Positions 1-7,238 of a stretch of 20,701 nucleotides of DNA are shown here, in pieces. The notes under the pieces are model-generated. The model worked only from the letters and a program-made list of their open reading frames with translations, had not been told where the DNA came from and ran no database searches. Made by a program: the position numbers and the translations under genes. Source of the DNA: an uncultured Campylobacter sp. GTDB taxonomy: Bacteria > Campylobacterota > Campylobacteria > Campylobacterales > Campylobacteraceae. The stretch spans positions 1 to 20,701 of the forward strand of contig NZ_CALIAV010000035.1 in assembly GCF_938045625.1 (NCBI RefSeq), in the 5' to 3' direction. Each line of letters opens with the position of its first letter. Position 1 is the first letter of the stretch.

Positions 1-2
1 TA

Positions 3-488
3 TTTTTAAATTTCTCTAGGATATGGGATGAGCAAAAAATATCCAATAATTTAGAGAATATAATCTCTATAGTTGCTAGCAAAATTTATACTAGTATAAC
101 TAACCCGCCGGAAGGTAATGCAAATATAGGCCAATGGTGCAAGAAGAAATTATGTTGGGATAATATAAAAGATATCGAATTGAGTCTAGAATTTGACGAT
201 GATATATTAAGTAGCGTAGAAGAAGAAAAGTATATAAAAAAAGAAGCCAGGAAAGATAAGAAACTTGACGATGAAATAGAGGTTCAATCATTTGTCGTCA
301 AATTTAAAGATTGGGGCAAGATTTTAAAGTATTATGAAAAAGATGAAATAAAGCACCAAATACCTGTGAAACAAATGGATATCTTAACAAAAGTTGCAAC
401 TGGAATTATAGTTCTTCCATCCGTAAAGCAGGCTACTATTTTGTATGAACTTTATAAGAATGCCATAAAAGAAGGCTTTTTAATATAG
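3..488 (+). CDS. C-terminal fragment of a probable AIPR-family abortive-infection protein (5' end outside window)
   Basis: An open frame runs from the left edge with no stop until the TAA at 486-488, giving 161 residues. The first start-like codon (TTG at 180) has no ribosome binding site, so this is the tail of a longer gene and not a 102-residue protein. A stretch at residues 44-55 reads NIGQWCKKKLCW (N-x-x-x-W-C-K-K-x-x-C-W). I associate this with the C-terminal part of AIPR proteins (abortive infection phage resistance). The following part is acidic and lysine-rich (DDEIEVQ...), ending in a short helical segment. The gene lies upstream of a HipA-like kinase and a CD-NTase/SLATT pair on the same strand, which fits a defence island. 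The family call rests on one short motif and the context. That it is a real coding tail is much surer than its name. Confidence 0.55.
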   Translation, partial: FLNFSRIWDEQKISNNLENIISIVASKIYTSITNPPEGNANIGQWCKKKLCWDNIKDIELSLEFDDDILSSVEEEKYIKKEARKDKKLDDEIEVQSFVVKFKDWGKILKYYEKDEIKHQIPVKQMDILTKVATGIIVLPSVKQATILYELYKNAIKEGFLI

Positions 489-635
489 TTGCTTTTTTCA
501 TCTCTAATATTTGACAAACTAAATTATATTAATTGTTTTGTTGTGAAATGTTAAGTATTTTTATGAAACATTAAAATAAACAAAGTAACATAAAAATGAC
601 CATTTTTGGTAAATAAATAAATAAAAACCAAAGAG

Positions 636-718
636 GCTACGGATGGGGTTTTAGGGATAAATCCCTAACGAGATACTTTTTGTCGGACTTGTCAGACAAG
701 AAGTATCCTCGCCCAAGC
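636..718 (+). other. Three-way-junction RNA/DNA structure in the leader of the defence operon
   Basis: Three helices can be drawn in one consistent fold. A closing stem pairs GCT (636-638) and TGGG (644-647) with CCCA (712-715) and AGC (716-718). Hairpin 1 pairs TTAGGGAT (651-658) with ATCCCTAA (661-668) perfectly around a 2-nt turn. Hairpin 2 pairs 669-684 with 695-711 around a 10-nt loop: CGAG with CTCG, then a bulged C at 707, then 12 further pairs including one G-U. It lies 144 nt upstream of the HipA-like start. It could be a small structured RNA, a 5' leader element, or a terminator for the upstream gene, although no clear T tract follows. I recognise no known RNA family. The strand is assumed from the genes. 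Confidence 0.4.
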
Positions 719-771
719 ATTAGAATTTGATTTGAAAGATATAATCTATTCTTTACTATATCATGTAGATC

Positions 772-852
772 GCGCATATATTTAAGATTATATTAATACT
801 ATCTGCACTATACTTCTCGTGCAACTTGCGCATATAGATAAGATTTAATTAA
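772..852 (+). promoter_or_regulatory. Pair of 25-bp direct repeats upstream of the HipA-like gene
   Basis: The segments 772-796 and 828-852 both start with GCGCATATA and both contain TAAGATT followed by ATTAA. They agree at 21 of 25 positions and start 56 bp apart. The second copy ends in the AAGG ribosome binding site region, 9 nt before the ATG at 862. Paired direct repeats at this place are typical of operator sites. The downstream gene itself encodes an N-terminal winged helix, so autoregulation is plausible. That is an inference, because no promoter -10/-35 pair stands out clearly. Confidence 0.45.
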
Positions 853-861
853 GGTTGTAAT

Positions 862-2445
862 ATGAACCAATTAACGTTAGAAATAGTCAAAATTTTAAAA
901 AATAGCAAAACTTTGCTTGCAAGAACGCAGATAGAAAATGGTGTAGAACGAGCATCAAAAAGAACTATTCAAAACGAGCTAAAAAAGCTAAGCGAGCTAA
1001 AGCGAATAAGAGTAGTAGGGCAGGCCTCAAGCACGGCTTATGAAATTTCTAACGAGTATTCTCATTTTGAAAATCGCCTTTTTATTTATCAAAATCAAGT
1101 TTTGGTGGGCTATTTGGGCTATGACTACGATAGCTATTATTTTGCATATGATACTGATTTTTTACTTGATGGTAGGCATGGCGTAAAATTTGAAATGCCG
1201 ATTGATTTTAAAATTTATACGAGCAAGAGCTGTTTTGTGGACTTTGAGGAGTCTTTGCCAGAGGGAATAGATAGAAAAATTTTAATAGATAAGGCTGGCA
1301 ACGCTACGGAGTTTTTCTTGCTGCTACATAATGATTATAGCAAGAACGATCTTGTGTTTTCTGCTAGTGCTTTAGAATTTAATCGCGAGATAAAACCTCA
1401 AAGCTATCTTTCCCAAAAGGCCAAAATTTTAGGAGCTAATACTTTTCCCAATATTTTAAAATACAATGTTGATATAGACGATGTTTCGCTTTTTCCTGGC
1501 AAATTTATGAGCGATAGTGAGGAGATAAAGCACGTAAGGACTATGAGTTTGTCCGGCTATCAACATAAACTTCAAGTGGTTGTAGAAAACAACACGATAA
1601 AAATAGCTAGCGATAAGGATAATGCGACGTTTTTTATTAAGCCATACGATACGCTCAAAGCCGATGAAAACAGCGACTACTATTTTCCGCATATTGCTAT
1701 AAACGAGCATTTGCATATGAGTTTTGCTAAGAACGAGTTAGGATTTGACGTGCCGATGAGCGGAGTGTTTAAAAGAGATCAAGATAAAGAGTATCACTAC
1801 TTTATAAAGTATTTTGATAGGATTAGAGCTTATAAATTTCAGCGAAAAGAGTTTTCTACGTTTATGGGGCTAAATAGCGAGGATAAATATAAAGCCTCAT
1901 CTGAAAAACTCTTTGATGTGGCGGCCAAGATATTGCCAAGTAGCGAAGATAGGCTTAGAATGATTGAGTACTATTTTTACTCGTTTCTTATTAGACATGA
2001 GGATATGCATACTAAAAACATATCGGTTATCTATGATAATGGTAAAATTTTACTGGCTCCTCTTTACGATATTGCCTGCACTGGTTTTTACGAAGGTATC
2101 AAAAACTACGAATCACATCTAAGTATAAACGGCAAGCAGACCAATATCAGATATAGCGACTTTATAGAAATACTAAAAAGAGCTAAGGTTGATAGAGCTA
2201 TGTTTAACGAGTCGGCAAAAAATATAGTAGAAGTCTATATAAAAAAGATGCCAAAGTATATAAAAAAGCTAGAAAAGCTTGATGGGCTATACTTTTACAA
2301 AAAAGATAGAGCCAATGCCGAAGACAAAAGAGTCAAAATAAAATCCAAAACTATGCTTGCGGAAGTAATGATGGAGCATTTTGAGCAAAGGTGCGAGACC
2401 CTAAAAAGAAATGGATGGTTTGAGAAGTTGGGGATAAAGATATAA
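862..2445 (+). CDS. HipA-family serine/threonine kinase with fused N-terminal winged-helix domain
   Basis: This is a 527-residue protein. Residues about 1-65 resemble a winged helix (ILKNSKTLLARTQIE, then SKRTIQNELKKLSEL as the recognition region). The rest carries the HipA kinase signature: the loop SLSGYQHKL (229-237), equivalent to the E. coli HipA autophosphorylation loop; the ATP lysine in FFIKP (K260); YFIKYFDR (313-320); the catalytic motif HEDMHTKN (D381, N386); and the Mg-binding LAPLYD (D403). All core residues are present, so the kinase is probably active. Classical HipA is silenced by a separate HipB DNA-binding protein. No hipB lies next to this gene, and the fused winged helix may take that role. 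The start has AAGG 8 nt upstream. The CD-NTase gene follows after 43 nt on the same strand, so one transcript is likely. Its natural substrate cannot be told from the sequence. Confidence 0.85.
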   Translation: MNQLTLEIVKILKNSKTLLARTQIENGVERASKRTIQNELKKLSELKRIRVVGQASSTAYEISNEYSHFENRLFIYQNQVLVGYLGYDYDSYYFAYDTDFLLDGRHGVKFEMPIDFKIYTSKSCFVDFEESLPEGIDRKILIDKAGNATEFFLLLHNDYSKNDLVFSASALEFNREIKPQSYLSQKAKILGANTFPNILKYNVDIDDVSLFPGKFMSDSEEIKHVRTMSLSGYQHKLQVVVENNTIKIASDKDNATFFIKPYDTLKADENSDYYFPHIAINEHLHMSFAKNELGFDVPMSGVFKRDQDKEYHYFIKYFDRIRAYKFQRKEFSTFMGLNSEDKYKASSEKLFDVAAKILPSSEDRLRMIEYYFYSFLIRHEDMHTKNISVIYDNGKILLAPLYDIACTGFYEGIKNYESHLSINGKQTNIRYSDFIEILKRAKVDRAMFNESAKNIVEVYIKKMPKYIKKLEKLDGLYFYKKDRANAEDKRVKIKSKTMLAEVMMEHFEQRCETLKRNGWFEKLGIKI

Positions 2446-2488
2446 GGCTTGATACAAATATTATTAAATAGAAAGGTTGTAGCAAAAC

Positions 2489-3796
2489 ATGGGCATTGCT
2501 AGTAAATTTGAAAATTTCATTTATATTTTACGTATACCGGATGATAAGATAGCAAAAATATCAGATAGATATAAACAAATTACAAAAAGATTGAACAATG
2601 ACTTTTGGAATAAAAACTCGGAGAAAGAGCATAGCTTGTATGTTGGTTCATATGGGAGAGATACTGAAACAAAAACCAGCGATATTGACATGTTATTTTG
2701 GCTTCCTTATGAGAAATACTCGCAGTATAACAACTATAGCGGGAATGGACAGTCGGCTCTACTCCAGGATGTTAAAGATTCTATTAAAAAGACATATTCA
2801 CAAACTGACACAAGGGCGGATGGTCAGGTTATTGTTGTTGATTTTAGTGATGGAATTTGTTTTGAAGTTGTGCCTTGTTTTGAAAATAGCGACGATAGTT
2901 TTAAACACCCCAACTCCAATAATGGCGGTAGCTGGAAGAGGACAAATCCTAGACCTGAAATAAAAACAATAAAAGATAAAAATAATGAGTGGAATAAAAA
3001 TTTAAAAAGGTTATGTAGAATGACTAGAGCTTGGAAAGATGAGCATAGCGTACCAATTGGTGGATTATTGATAGATACATTTGCTCATAATTTTTTAGAG
3101 AGTTGGGAGTATAAAAATAAATCATATTCGCACTATCATTGGATGATTAGAGACTTTTTTGGGTATTTAAAAAATCAAAATAAAGAGCAAAAATACTGGC
3201 ATGCGGTAGGTAGTAATCAAAAAATTTATAGAAAAGGGAAATTTGAGAGCAAAGCCCAAAAAGCATATGATGCGTCTTTGGAAGCCATTGAATATGAGGA
3301 TAAAGGGCATGAGGTAGCTGCCGATAAAAAATGGAAAGAAATATTTGGAACTATTTTTTTAAGAGAAAATAATTCAACAAAATCCCTTAATGAAAAGTAT
3401 AGGAATACGGAAGAGTTTATTGAGAACAAATTTGACATTGATATAAGGTTTGACTTAGAAATTGATTGTAATGTTACACAGAATGGATTTAGACCATTTA
3501 AATTATTAAATATGCTAGCACGAAAAATAAATTTATTGCCAAAAAATAAATTAGAATTTGAAATAATCAAAAATACAGCGGTTGGCGACTATGATATATA
3601 TTGGAAGGTTCTAAACCGCGGTGATGAGGCCAAGAAAAGAGATGAAATAAGAGGGCAAATAATCAAAGGAGACAAAACCAAAATAGAGCATACTAAATTT
3701 AAAGGCAACCATTTAGTAGAGTGTTATATAGTCCAAAACAATGTCGTTGTGGCAAGAGATATAATAGATGTGCCTATTGTAGAGGAGATGAAATGA
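2489..3796 (+). CDS. CD-NTase (SMODS nucleotidyltransferase) with AGS-C sensor domain, CBASS-type
   Basis: This 435-residue protein is an intracellular second-messenger synthase of the cGAS/DncV-like family. It makes cyclic or linear nucleotides when phage infection is sensed. The nucleotidyltransferase core shows GSYGRD (53-58) and the metal-binding pair DID (D65, D67). A third acidic position lies in GICFEVVPCF (E126). Helical parts with WKR and RMTRAWK follow. Residues about 320-432 match the AGS-C sensor module found behind SMODS enzymes: VGDYDIYWKVLNRGDEA, then IRGQI, then FKGNHLVECYIV and VARDIID. The stop codon overlaps the ATG of the SLATT effector gene (ATGA at 3793-3796), showing translational coupling. 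Its nucleotide product cannot be predicted here. No Cap2/Cap3 ubiquitin-like genes or HORMA/TRIP13 genes flank it, so the set is a minimal one. Confidence 0.93.
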   Translation: MGIASKFENFIYILRIPDDKIAKISDRYKQITKRLNNDFWNKNSEKEHSLYVGSYGRDTETKTSDIDMLFWLPYEKYSQYNNYSGNGQSALLQDVKDSIKKTYSQTDTRADGQVIVVDFSDGICFEVVPCFENSDDSFKHPNSNNGGSWKRTNPRPEIKTIKDKNNEWNKNLKRLCRMTRAWKDEHSVPIGGLLIDTFAHNFLESWEYKNKSYSHYHWMIRDFFGYLKNQNKEQKYWHAVGSNQKIYRKGKFESKAQKAYDASLEAIEYEDKGHEVAADKKWKEIFGTIFLRENNSTKSLNEKYRNTEEFIENKFDIDIRFDLEIDCNVTQNGFRPFKLLNMLARKINLLPKNKLEFEIIKNTAVGDYDIYWKVLNRGDEAKKRDEIRGQIIKGDKTKIEHTKFKGNHLVECYIVQNNVVVARDIIDVPIVEEMK

Positions 3797-4416
3797 CTAA
3801 AGAATTATTGCTAAAACGAATAGCACAGAGTGCTTATAATGTAGGATTTGGTGCAAAGAAACATTTTGCAACCTATGATATTACTTCAAAAGTTCCTGGA
3901 ATTATTGAGTTCTTATCGTTGGCCATAGGCGTTTTAGCTTTATGTTTTGATGTAGTTGGCACAAAAATAGTTTCAACGTGTTTGATAATTTTTGGAATCA
4001 TAAGTATTTATATTTCAAAGTACAATGAAAATCAAGTTGAATACAGTAGAGCCGCTAGCGAATTAACCCAAATTTTTAATAGTATGAAAGACTTGTACTA
4101 TGAAGTAAAGTCTAAAGAAAATACAGAAAATTTAGATACTGACATATCCAAACTAAAAGAACTCGAAGAGGGGTTTTATCGAATTTCAAAACCTAAACAA
4201 ATAATTTTAAGCGACTGGTTTGCCCACTACAAATTCTTTTGGCAATGGAGAACACATATAAAATGGCTGACTGACGAACTAAGCTTAACGACAAAAGACA
4301 AGATTCCATTATCTTTTGTTGTAATTTGTATTTTCATGTTTGTTGGACTATTGATATTAGTATTTTTTGATTGCATCGTAGTATTTTGGGGTATGTTAAT
4401 AAATTTTTGCTCATGA
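3793..4416 (+). CDS. SLATT-domain membrane effector paired with the CD-NTase
   Basis: A 207-residue protein from the ATG at 3793. This start is chosen over the longer frame from 3721 because GAGGAG lies just upstream and the ATGA overlap with the CD-NTase is typical of coupled genes. The sequence AYNVGFGAKKHFATYDI (14-30) comes before two close membrane helices (about 36-54 and 58-76), then a charged cytosolic helical part, and a third hydrophobic helix at about 172-200. This is the layout of SLATT proteins (SMODS and SLOG-associating 2TM effectors), which are predicted to damage the inner membrane when the partner nucleotide is made. The expected outcome is abortive infection. The SLATT subfamily number is not assigned. 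Confidence 0.85.
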   Translation: MTKELLLKRIAQSAYNVGFGAKKHFATYDITSKVPGIIEFLSLAIGVLALCFDVVGTKIVSTCLIIFGIISIYISKYNENQVEYSRAASELTQIFNSMKDLYYEVKSKENTENLDTDISKLKELEEGFYRISKPKQIILSDWFAHYKFFWQWRTHIKWLTDELSLTTKDKIPLSFVVICIFMFVGLLILVFFDCIVVFWGMLINFCS

Positions 4417-4631
4417 CGCAGTAGAAGTATGGCTTTTATAAGGTCGATATTTAATGAGCATTATTTGTTTAACAAAAAATTATTATAATGTGCCTTATCC
4501 TGTGACCGTGATGGATTATAGCTCATATCGTATTGATTTAAGTAAAATATTTTTAAGTATTTAATAAGATTAATTTTTTGGTAATTCTTGTCTCAATGGG
4601 TTCTTTTTGAATTTCAAAATTAATGTCTCAA
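4417..4631. other. AT-rich spacer with no gene
   Basis: I see no supported reading frame, RNA or terminator in these 215 bases between the effector gene and the Fic relic. The word TGTCTCAAT occurs twice (near 4588 and 4624), which is probably chance. Confidence 0.5.
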
Positions 4632-5120
4632 TTATTTATCTAAAATCATATTGTAAATTATATAGAGTACCAAGTGTTGCGGCGGTATATGTTTTATCTC
4701 GCCCGTGGCGGGATTTTAAGCATAGTTCCGCTTTGAGTGCGAAATCCGGCGTTACTACGCTGTAAGCGTTTTTGAATCTCTAGTATATGACGAGTTAAGA
4801 ATAGATTATCTTTTTTTATAAGTGAGTAGCCCTTTTTTAAGGCGATTTCGTAGTTCATAACCTCTGTGCTATCTTGGTTTCGTCTATTTGCGCTAAAAAT
4901 AACTCATCGTGCGTCGTGATAATGTTTTCGATCGCTCTCAAATCTTTTGTCTCTTGCAAAACGAGAGAATTTATCAAAATATCATGGTTTGGAATTATTT
5001 TTATAAAGCCGTTTAGTTCGCCTAGTTTTCTTGAGGCTCTATTTAGTGCTTTATAAATTTGCTCGGTAGGCTTAAATCCAGCGGAAGCTCTTACGGTATA
5101 AATTCTCTTTTTTGAGTCAT
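4632..5120 (-). pseudogene. Decayed N-terminal half of a Fic-family protein
   Basis: Reading the minus strand from the ATG at 5120 and allowing small repairs gives a continuous Fic_N-type protein. It begins TQKREFIP, stop, ELPLDF; then IYKALNRASRKLGELNGF; then ETKDLRAIENIITTHDELF; then VMNYEIALKKGYSLIKKD; then LFLTRHILEIQKRL; then GFRTQSG and HIPPQH. The lesions are a TAA at the ninth codon after the ATG, and three 1-nt deletions (near GATTTAAGCC, in GCACAGAGG, and in CTTAAAATCCC). The length of 489 nt plus three missing bases is exactly 164 codons. The catalytic HPFxxGNGR core is absent altogether, so the 3' half has been lost. Fic proteins transfer AMP or related groups to targets and often act as toxins. 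This copy cannot. It lies downstream of the integrase on the same strand. Confidence 0.85.
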
Positions 5121-5248
5121 TGTGTTTGCCTATATATAATATATACGATTTAAATTTATGGTTTTATTTTTAAACATGGTAAGCGACAAAATCGAACATC
5201 TCAGCCCTCCTAATAGTTTTGTTGGATTATACAACTTTTTCTACAAAA

Positions 5249-6394
5249 TTATACTTTATATAATTTCTTCACCATATCCTTACCGCTATCAGGCATCAGC
5301 TTTGCATATCTTAGGGTGTGATTGATATCCGAGTGGTTCATGAGCTTTTTTATCGTTAGTATCGGGGTGCCGGCTATGGCTAGATGAGAGGCGAACGTAT
5401 GCCTTAGCGTGTGTATTACGACTCTATTTGCGCTGTCCTCTGGCGCAAGCCCATCATTAAAGAGTTTGTTTAATAGATGCTGCAAAGCATTTTGGAGGGT
5501 GGCATAGGGTTTATCGACAAGAGCATCATTTGGCGAAATTTTCGTGTAAATTTTGTTTATCAACGCCAATGCCTCATCGCTTAAAAATCCCGTATACCTT
5601 TTGTTTTCTGGATTTTTGCTTTTAAAGTCGGTTATATTTACGCTCATATTTGAAAGCGATATATCTTTTTTCTTCATATTCAAAATACCTTCAAGCCTAG
5701 CTCCAGTACATAAAGCAAGTTCTACGAATAACTCTAGAGCAAAATCTCCTTTGCCAGCTAGCTCTTTGCGCAAAAGCTCGATTTCTATAAGTTCTAAAAA
5801 TCTCTCTCGTTTATTATCTGGTTTTTTGATCTCTATATCAAATGGACTAAGATGAGATATAAGTTTTTGTTTTATAGCGTAGTTAAAAATCGTTCTTATT
5901 ATGCCCATGATGGCGTTTGTACGCGACTGTGATAGCTTGCGGCCGGTTCTACTAGACACTGTTTCCTTTATGTTTTTAAAATGCTCTTGTATCATCTCGG
6001 AGCTTATCAAGCTAGTAGCGATACTTCCGAATTTACTTTTATGATACTGCTCGTACATGCAGATTTGCTCTTTAATGTTTTCCATTTTATCTGGCGTTTG
6101 TTCGAGCTTATAATCAAAAAATGCTTTTGCTATGTCATCAAACTTTAAACCACTTTTAGCAAGCTGTTTTTTGGCTATGCTATCTGGCAGTTCGCCGTTT
6201 CTCTTTTTGGTATCATATTCCTTCTTTTTATTATAGGCGTAGGTTACGTTCACACCTTCTGATTTTGAGCCTACTTTTATATCTTTGCCGTCTAGCCTTA
6301 CGTAAAAAATCATATCGTTATTTTCGGAAATATAAATTCTAACTCCCGGATATTTATTTGTATTTGCAAATTTATTATAAGACATTAAAGCCAT
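5249..6394 (-). CDS. Tyrosine recombinase/integrase (copy 1, intact)
   Basis: A 381-residue phage-type integrase. The N-terminal part (1-60, YPGVRIYI...MIFYVRLDGK) resembles an arm-binding domain, 85-180 is the core-binding SAM-like domain, and 195-375 is the catalytic domain. Catalytic residues are all visible: R233 in CTGARLEG, H328 and R331 in HTLRHTF, H354 in LMNHSD, and the nucleophile Y363 in TLRYAKL. A ribosome binding site (AAGGAG) lies 9 nt before the ATG. A tRNA-3'-end-like site lies 187 bp upstream, the place expected for its own att site. The AlpA-like excisionase gene is transcribed away on the other side. The truncated integrase at 15907-16808 is a close relative; long stretches such as NKRERFLELIEIELLRKE are identical. 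Confidence 0.95.
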   Translation of the reverse strand: MALMSYNKFANTNKYPGVRIYISENNDMIFYVRLDGKDIKVGSKSEGVNVTYAYNKKKEYDTKKRNGELPDSIAKKQLAKSGLKFDDIAKAFFDYKLEQTPDKMENIKEQICMYEQYHKSKFGSIATSLISSEMIQEHFKNIKETVSSRTGRKLSQSRTNAIMGIIRTIFNYAIKQKLISHLSPFDIEIKKPDNKRERFLELIEIELLRKELAGKGDFALELFVELALCTGARLEGILNMKKKDISLSNMSVNITDFKSKNPENKRYTGFLSDEALALINKIYTKISPNDALVDKPYATLQNALQHLLNKLFNDGLAPEDSANRVVIHTLRHTFASHLAIAGTPILTIKKLMNHSDINHTLRYAKLMPDSGKDMVKKLYKV

Positions 6395-6523
6395 TTAAGG
6401 TTTCTCCTTTTGCTTAAAAAGTGGCGTAGCATTTTTCCCCCTTTATTTCCCCTCTGTTTTTGTAAAAATACATGATATTCTAAGATAGCTTAGAGTAAAC
6501 TTAATTGATAAAAGTGCCTATTA

Positions 6524-6816
6524 TAGGGTATTATGTGGTATTTTAGAGGCATATAAAATACTTTAAGAAATGATATTATACGAATCCATCATCCGGAGCC
6601 ATCTATACTAAAAAATCCTTTTTAAATCCCGATTTTATCGATATTTCAAGAGCTTTAAGTTTTCTTAGTTTTATAAAATTTGTTCCCTATTTGTTCCTAA
6701 ATTTTTTTAGTATTCCAATTTCTCACTATGTTTTCTGGGTCAATCTAAGATGCCTTATTTTTGTTTTTAAAAACATGAAAATAAGTTTTTACTCTCAATT
6801 ACTCTAAAATACCCTA
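6524..6816. repeat. Inverted arm-type repeats flanking the tRNA-like att core
   Basis: The left arm has TAGGGTATT at 6524-6532 and GGTATTTTAGAG at 6537-6548. The right arm at 6802-6816 is the reverse complement of a fused form, CTCTAAAATACCCTA. So 12-bp and 9-bp perfect inverted matches lie on both sides of the core at 6581-6601. Such short repeats on both sides of a core are the usual layout of integrase or excisionase arm sites in an attP or a tandem junction. The rest of 6395-6937 is AT-rich with no gene. A further small inverted repeat, TTAGTT (6900-6905) with AACTAA (6913-6918), lies just before the excisionase ribosome binding site and could be an operator or part of oriT. Confidence 0.5.
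6581..6601 (+). other. Probable attachment site: duplicated 3' end of a tRNA gene
   Basis: The 21 bases CGAATCCATC followed by ATCCGGAGCCA read as the end of a tRNA. There is the T-loop end CGAAT, a 5-nt T-stem strand CCATC, a 7-nt acceptor strand ATCCGGA, the discriminator G and CCA. The bases upstream (GATATTATA) do not supply the matching T-stem, so this is only the 3' part. Tyrosine integrases commonly use exactly this portion, from the T-loop onward, as crossover site. An upstream complete tRNA would lie to the left of the window. No second copy occurs in this window. The tRNA identity is not certain; an asparagine-type end (G discriminator) is possible. Confidence 0.6.
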
Positions 6817-6937
6817 AAGAACCATAGAGTATAAAAAATTTTTCTAAAACTATCCAAAAACCATTCAAAATACTAAAAGTAAATGAAAAGTTGCTGTAAT
6901 TAGTTATGTAAGAACTAAGCAGAAGGAGAAAAATAAT

Positions 6938-7204
6938 ATGCTTAATGAGTTATATAACGACCTAGAGTACAAAACGCTTCTTGAGCACATATCTAGCCAA
7001 TATAAAGGAAAGGTAGTTCTAGGCAGAAAGCAAACCGCAGCGGTTCTTGGTATTGGTATATCCACTCTTGATCTTCGTATATCGCAGGGCAGGGATATTC
7101 CACGTTATATCAAAATGGGAGATGCAAAGAATTCTCGAATAGCGTTTGCAATAACTGATATTGCGGCTTATATTTTTCAAAAAAGGGTTAAAACATGCTC
7201 TTAA
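6938..7204 (+). CDS. AlpA-like helix-turn-helix excisionase/regulator
   Basis: An 88-residue basic protein with a strong AGGAG ribosome binding site. The central part VVLGRKQTAAVLGIGISTLDLRI (26-48) is a helix-turn-helix of the MerR/AlpA type. It is followed by the wing-like RYIKMGDAKNSRIAFAITDIAAYI (56-79), in which the ...R-IAF...DI..Y ending is typical of AlpA/Xis-type proteins. These bind near att sites, direct excision and control integrase genes. It is the first gene right of the att-like site and is followed 34 nt later by the relaxase, so the two probably form an operon. Confidence 0.75.
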   Translation: MLNELYNDLEYKTLLEHISSQYKGKVVLGRKQTAAVLGIGISTLDLRISQGRDIPRYIKMGDAKNSRIAFAITDIAAYIFQKRVKTCS

Positions 7205-7238
7205 TTTCTATAGTAGATAATAAAGAAAAGGATCAAAA

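Noticed and set aside
636..718. Integron attC site or retron msr-msd
   Set aside because: The inverse core and core heptamers of attC do not fit, and there is no reverse transcriptase or integron integrase in the window.
3721..3792. Longer N-terminus for the SLATT protein
   Set aside because: It would overlap the CD-NTase by 76 nt. The ATG at 3793 has GAGGAG upstream and a typical 4-nt overlap.
4874..5056. 60-codon plus-strand frame
   Set aside because: It lies antisense to the Fic relic, whose homology on the minus strand explains the codon pattern.
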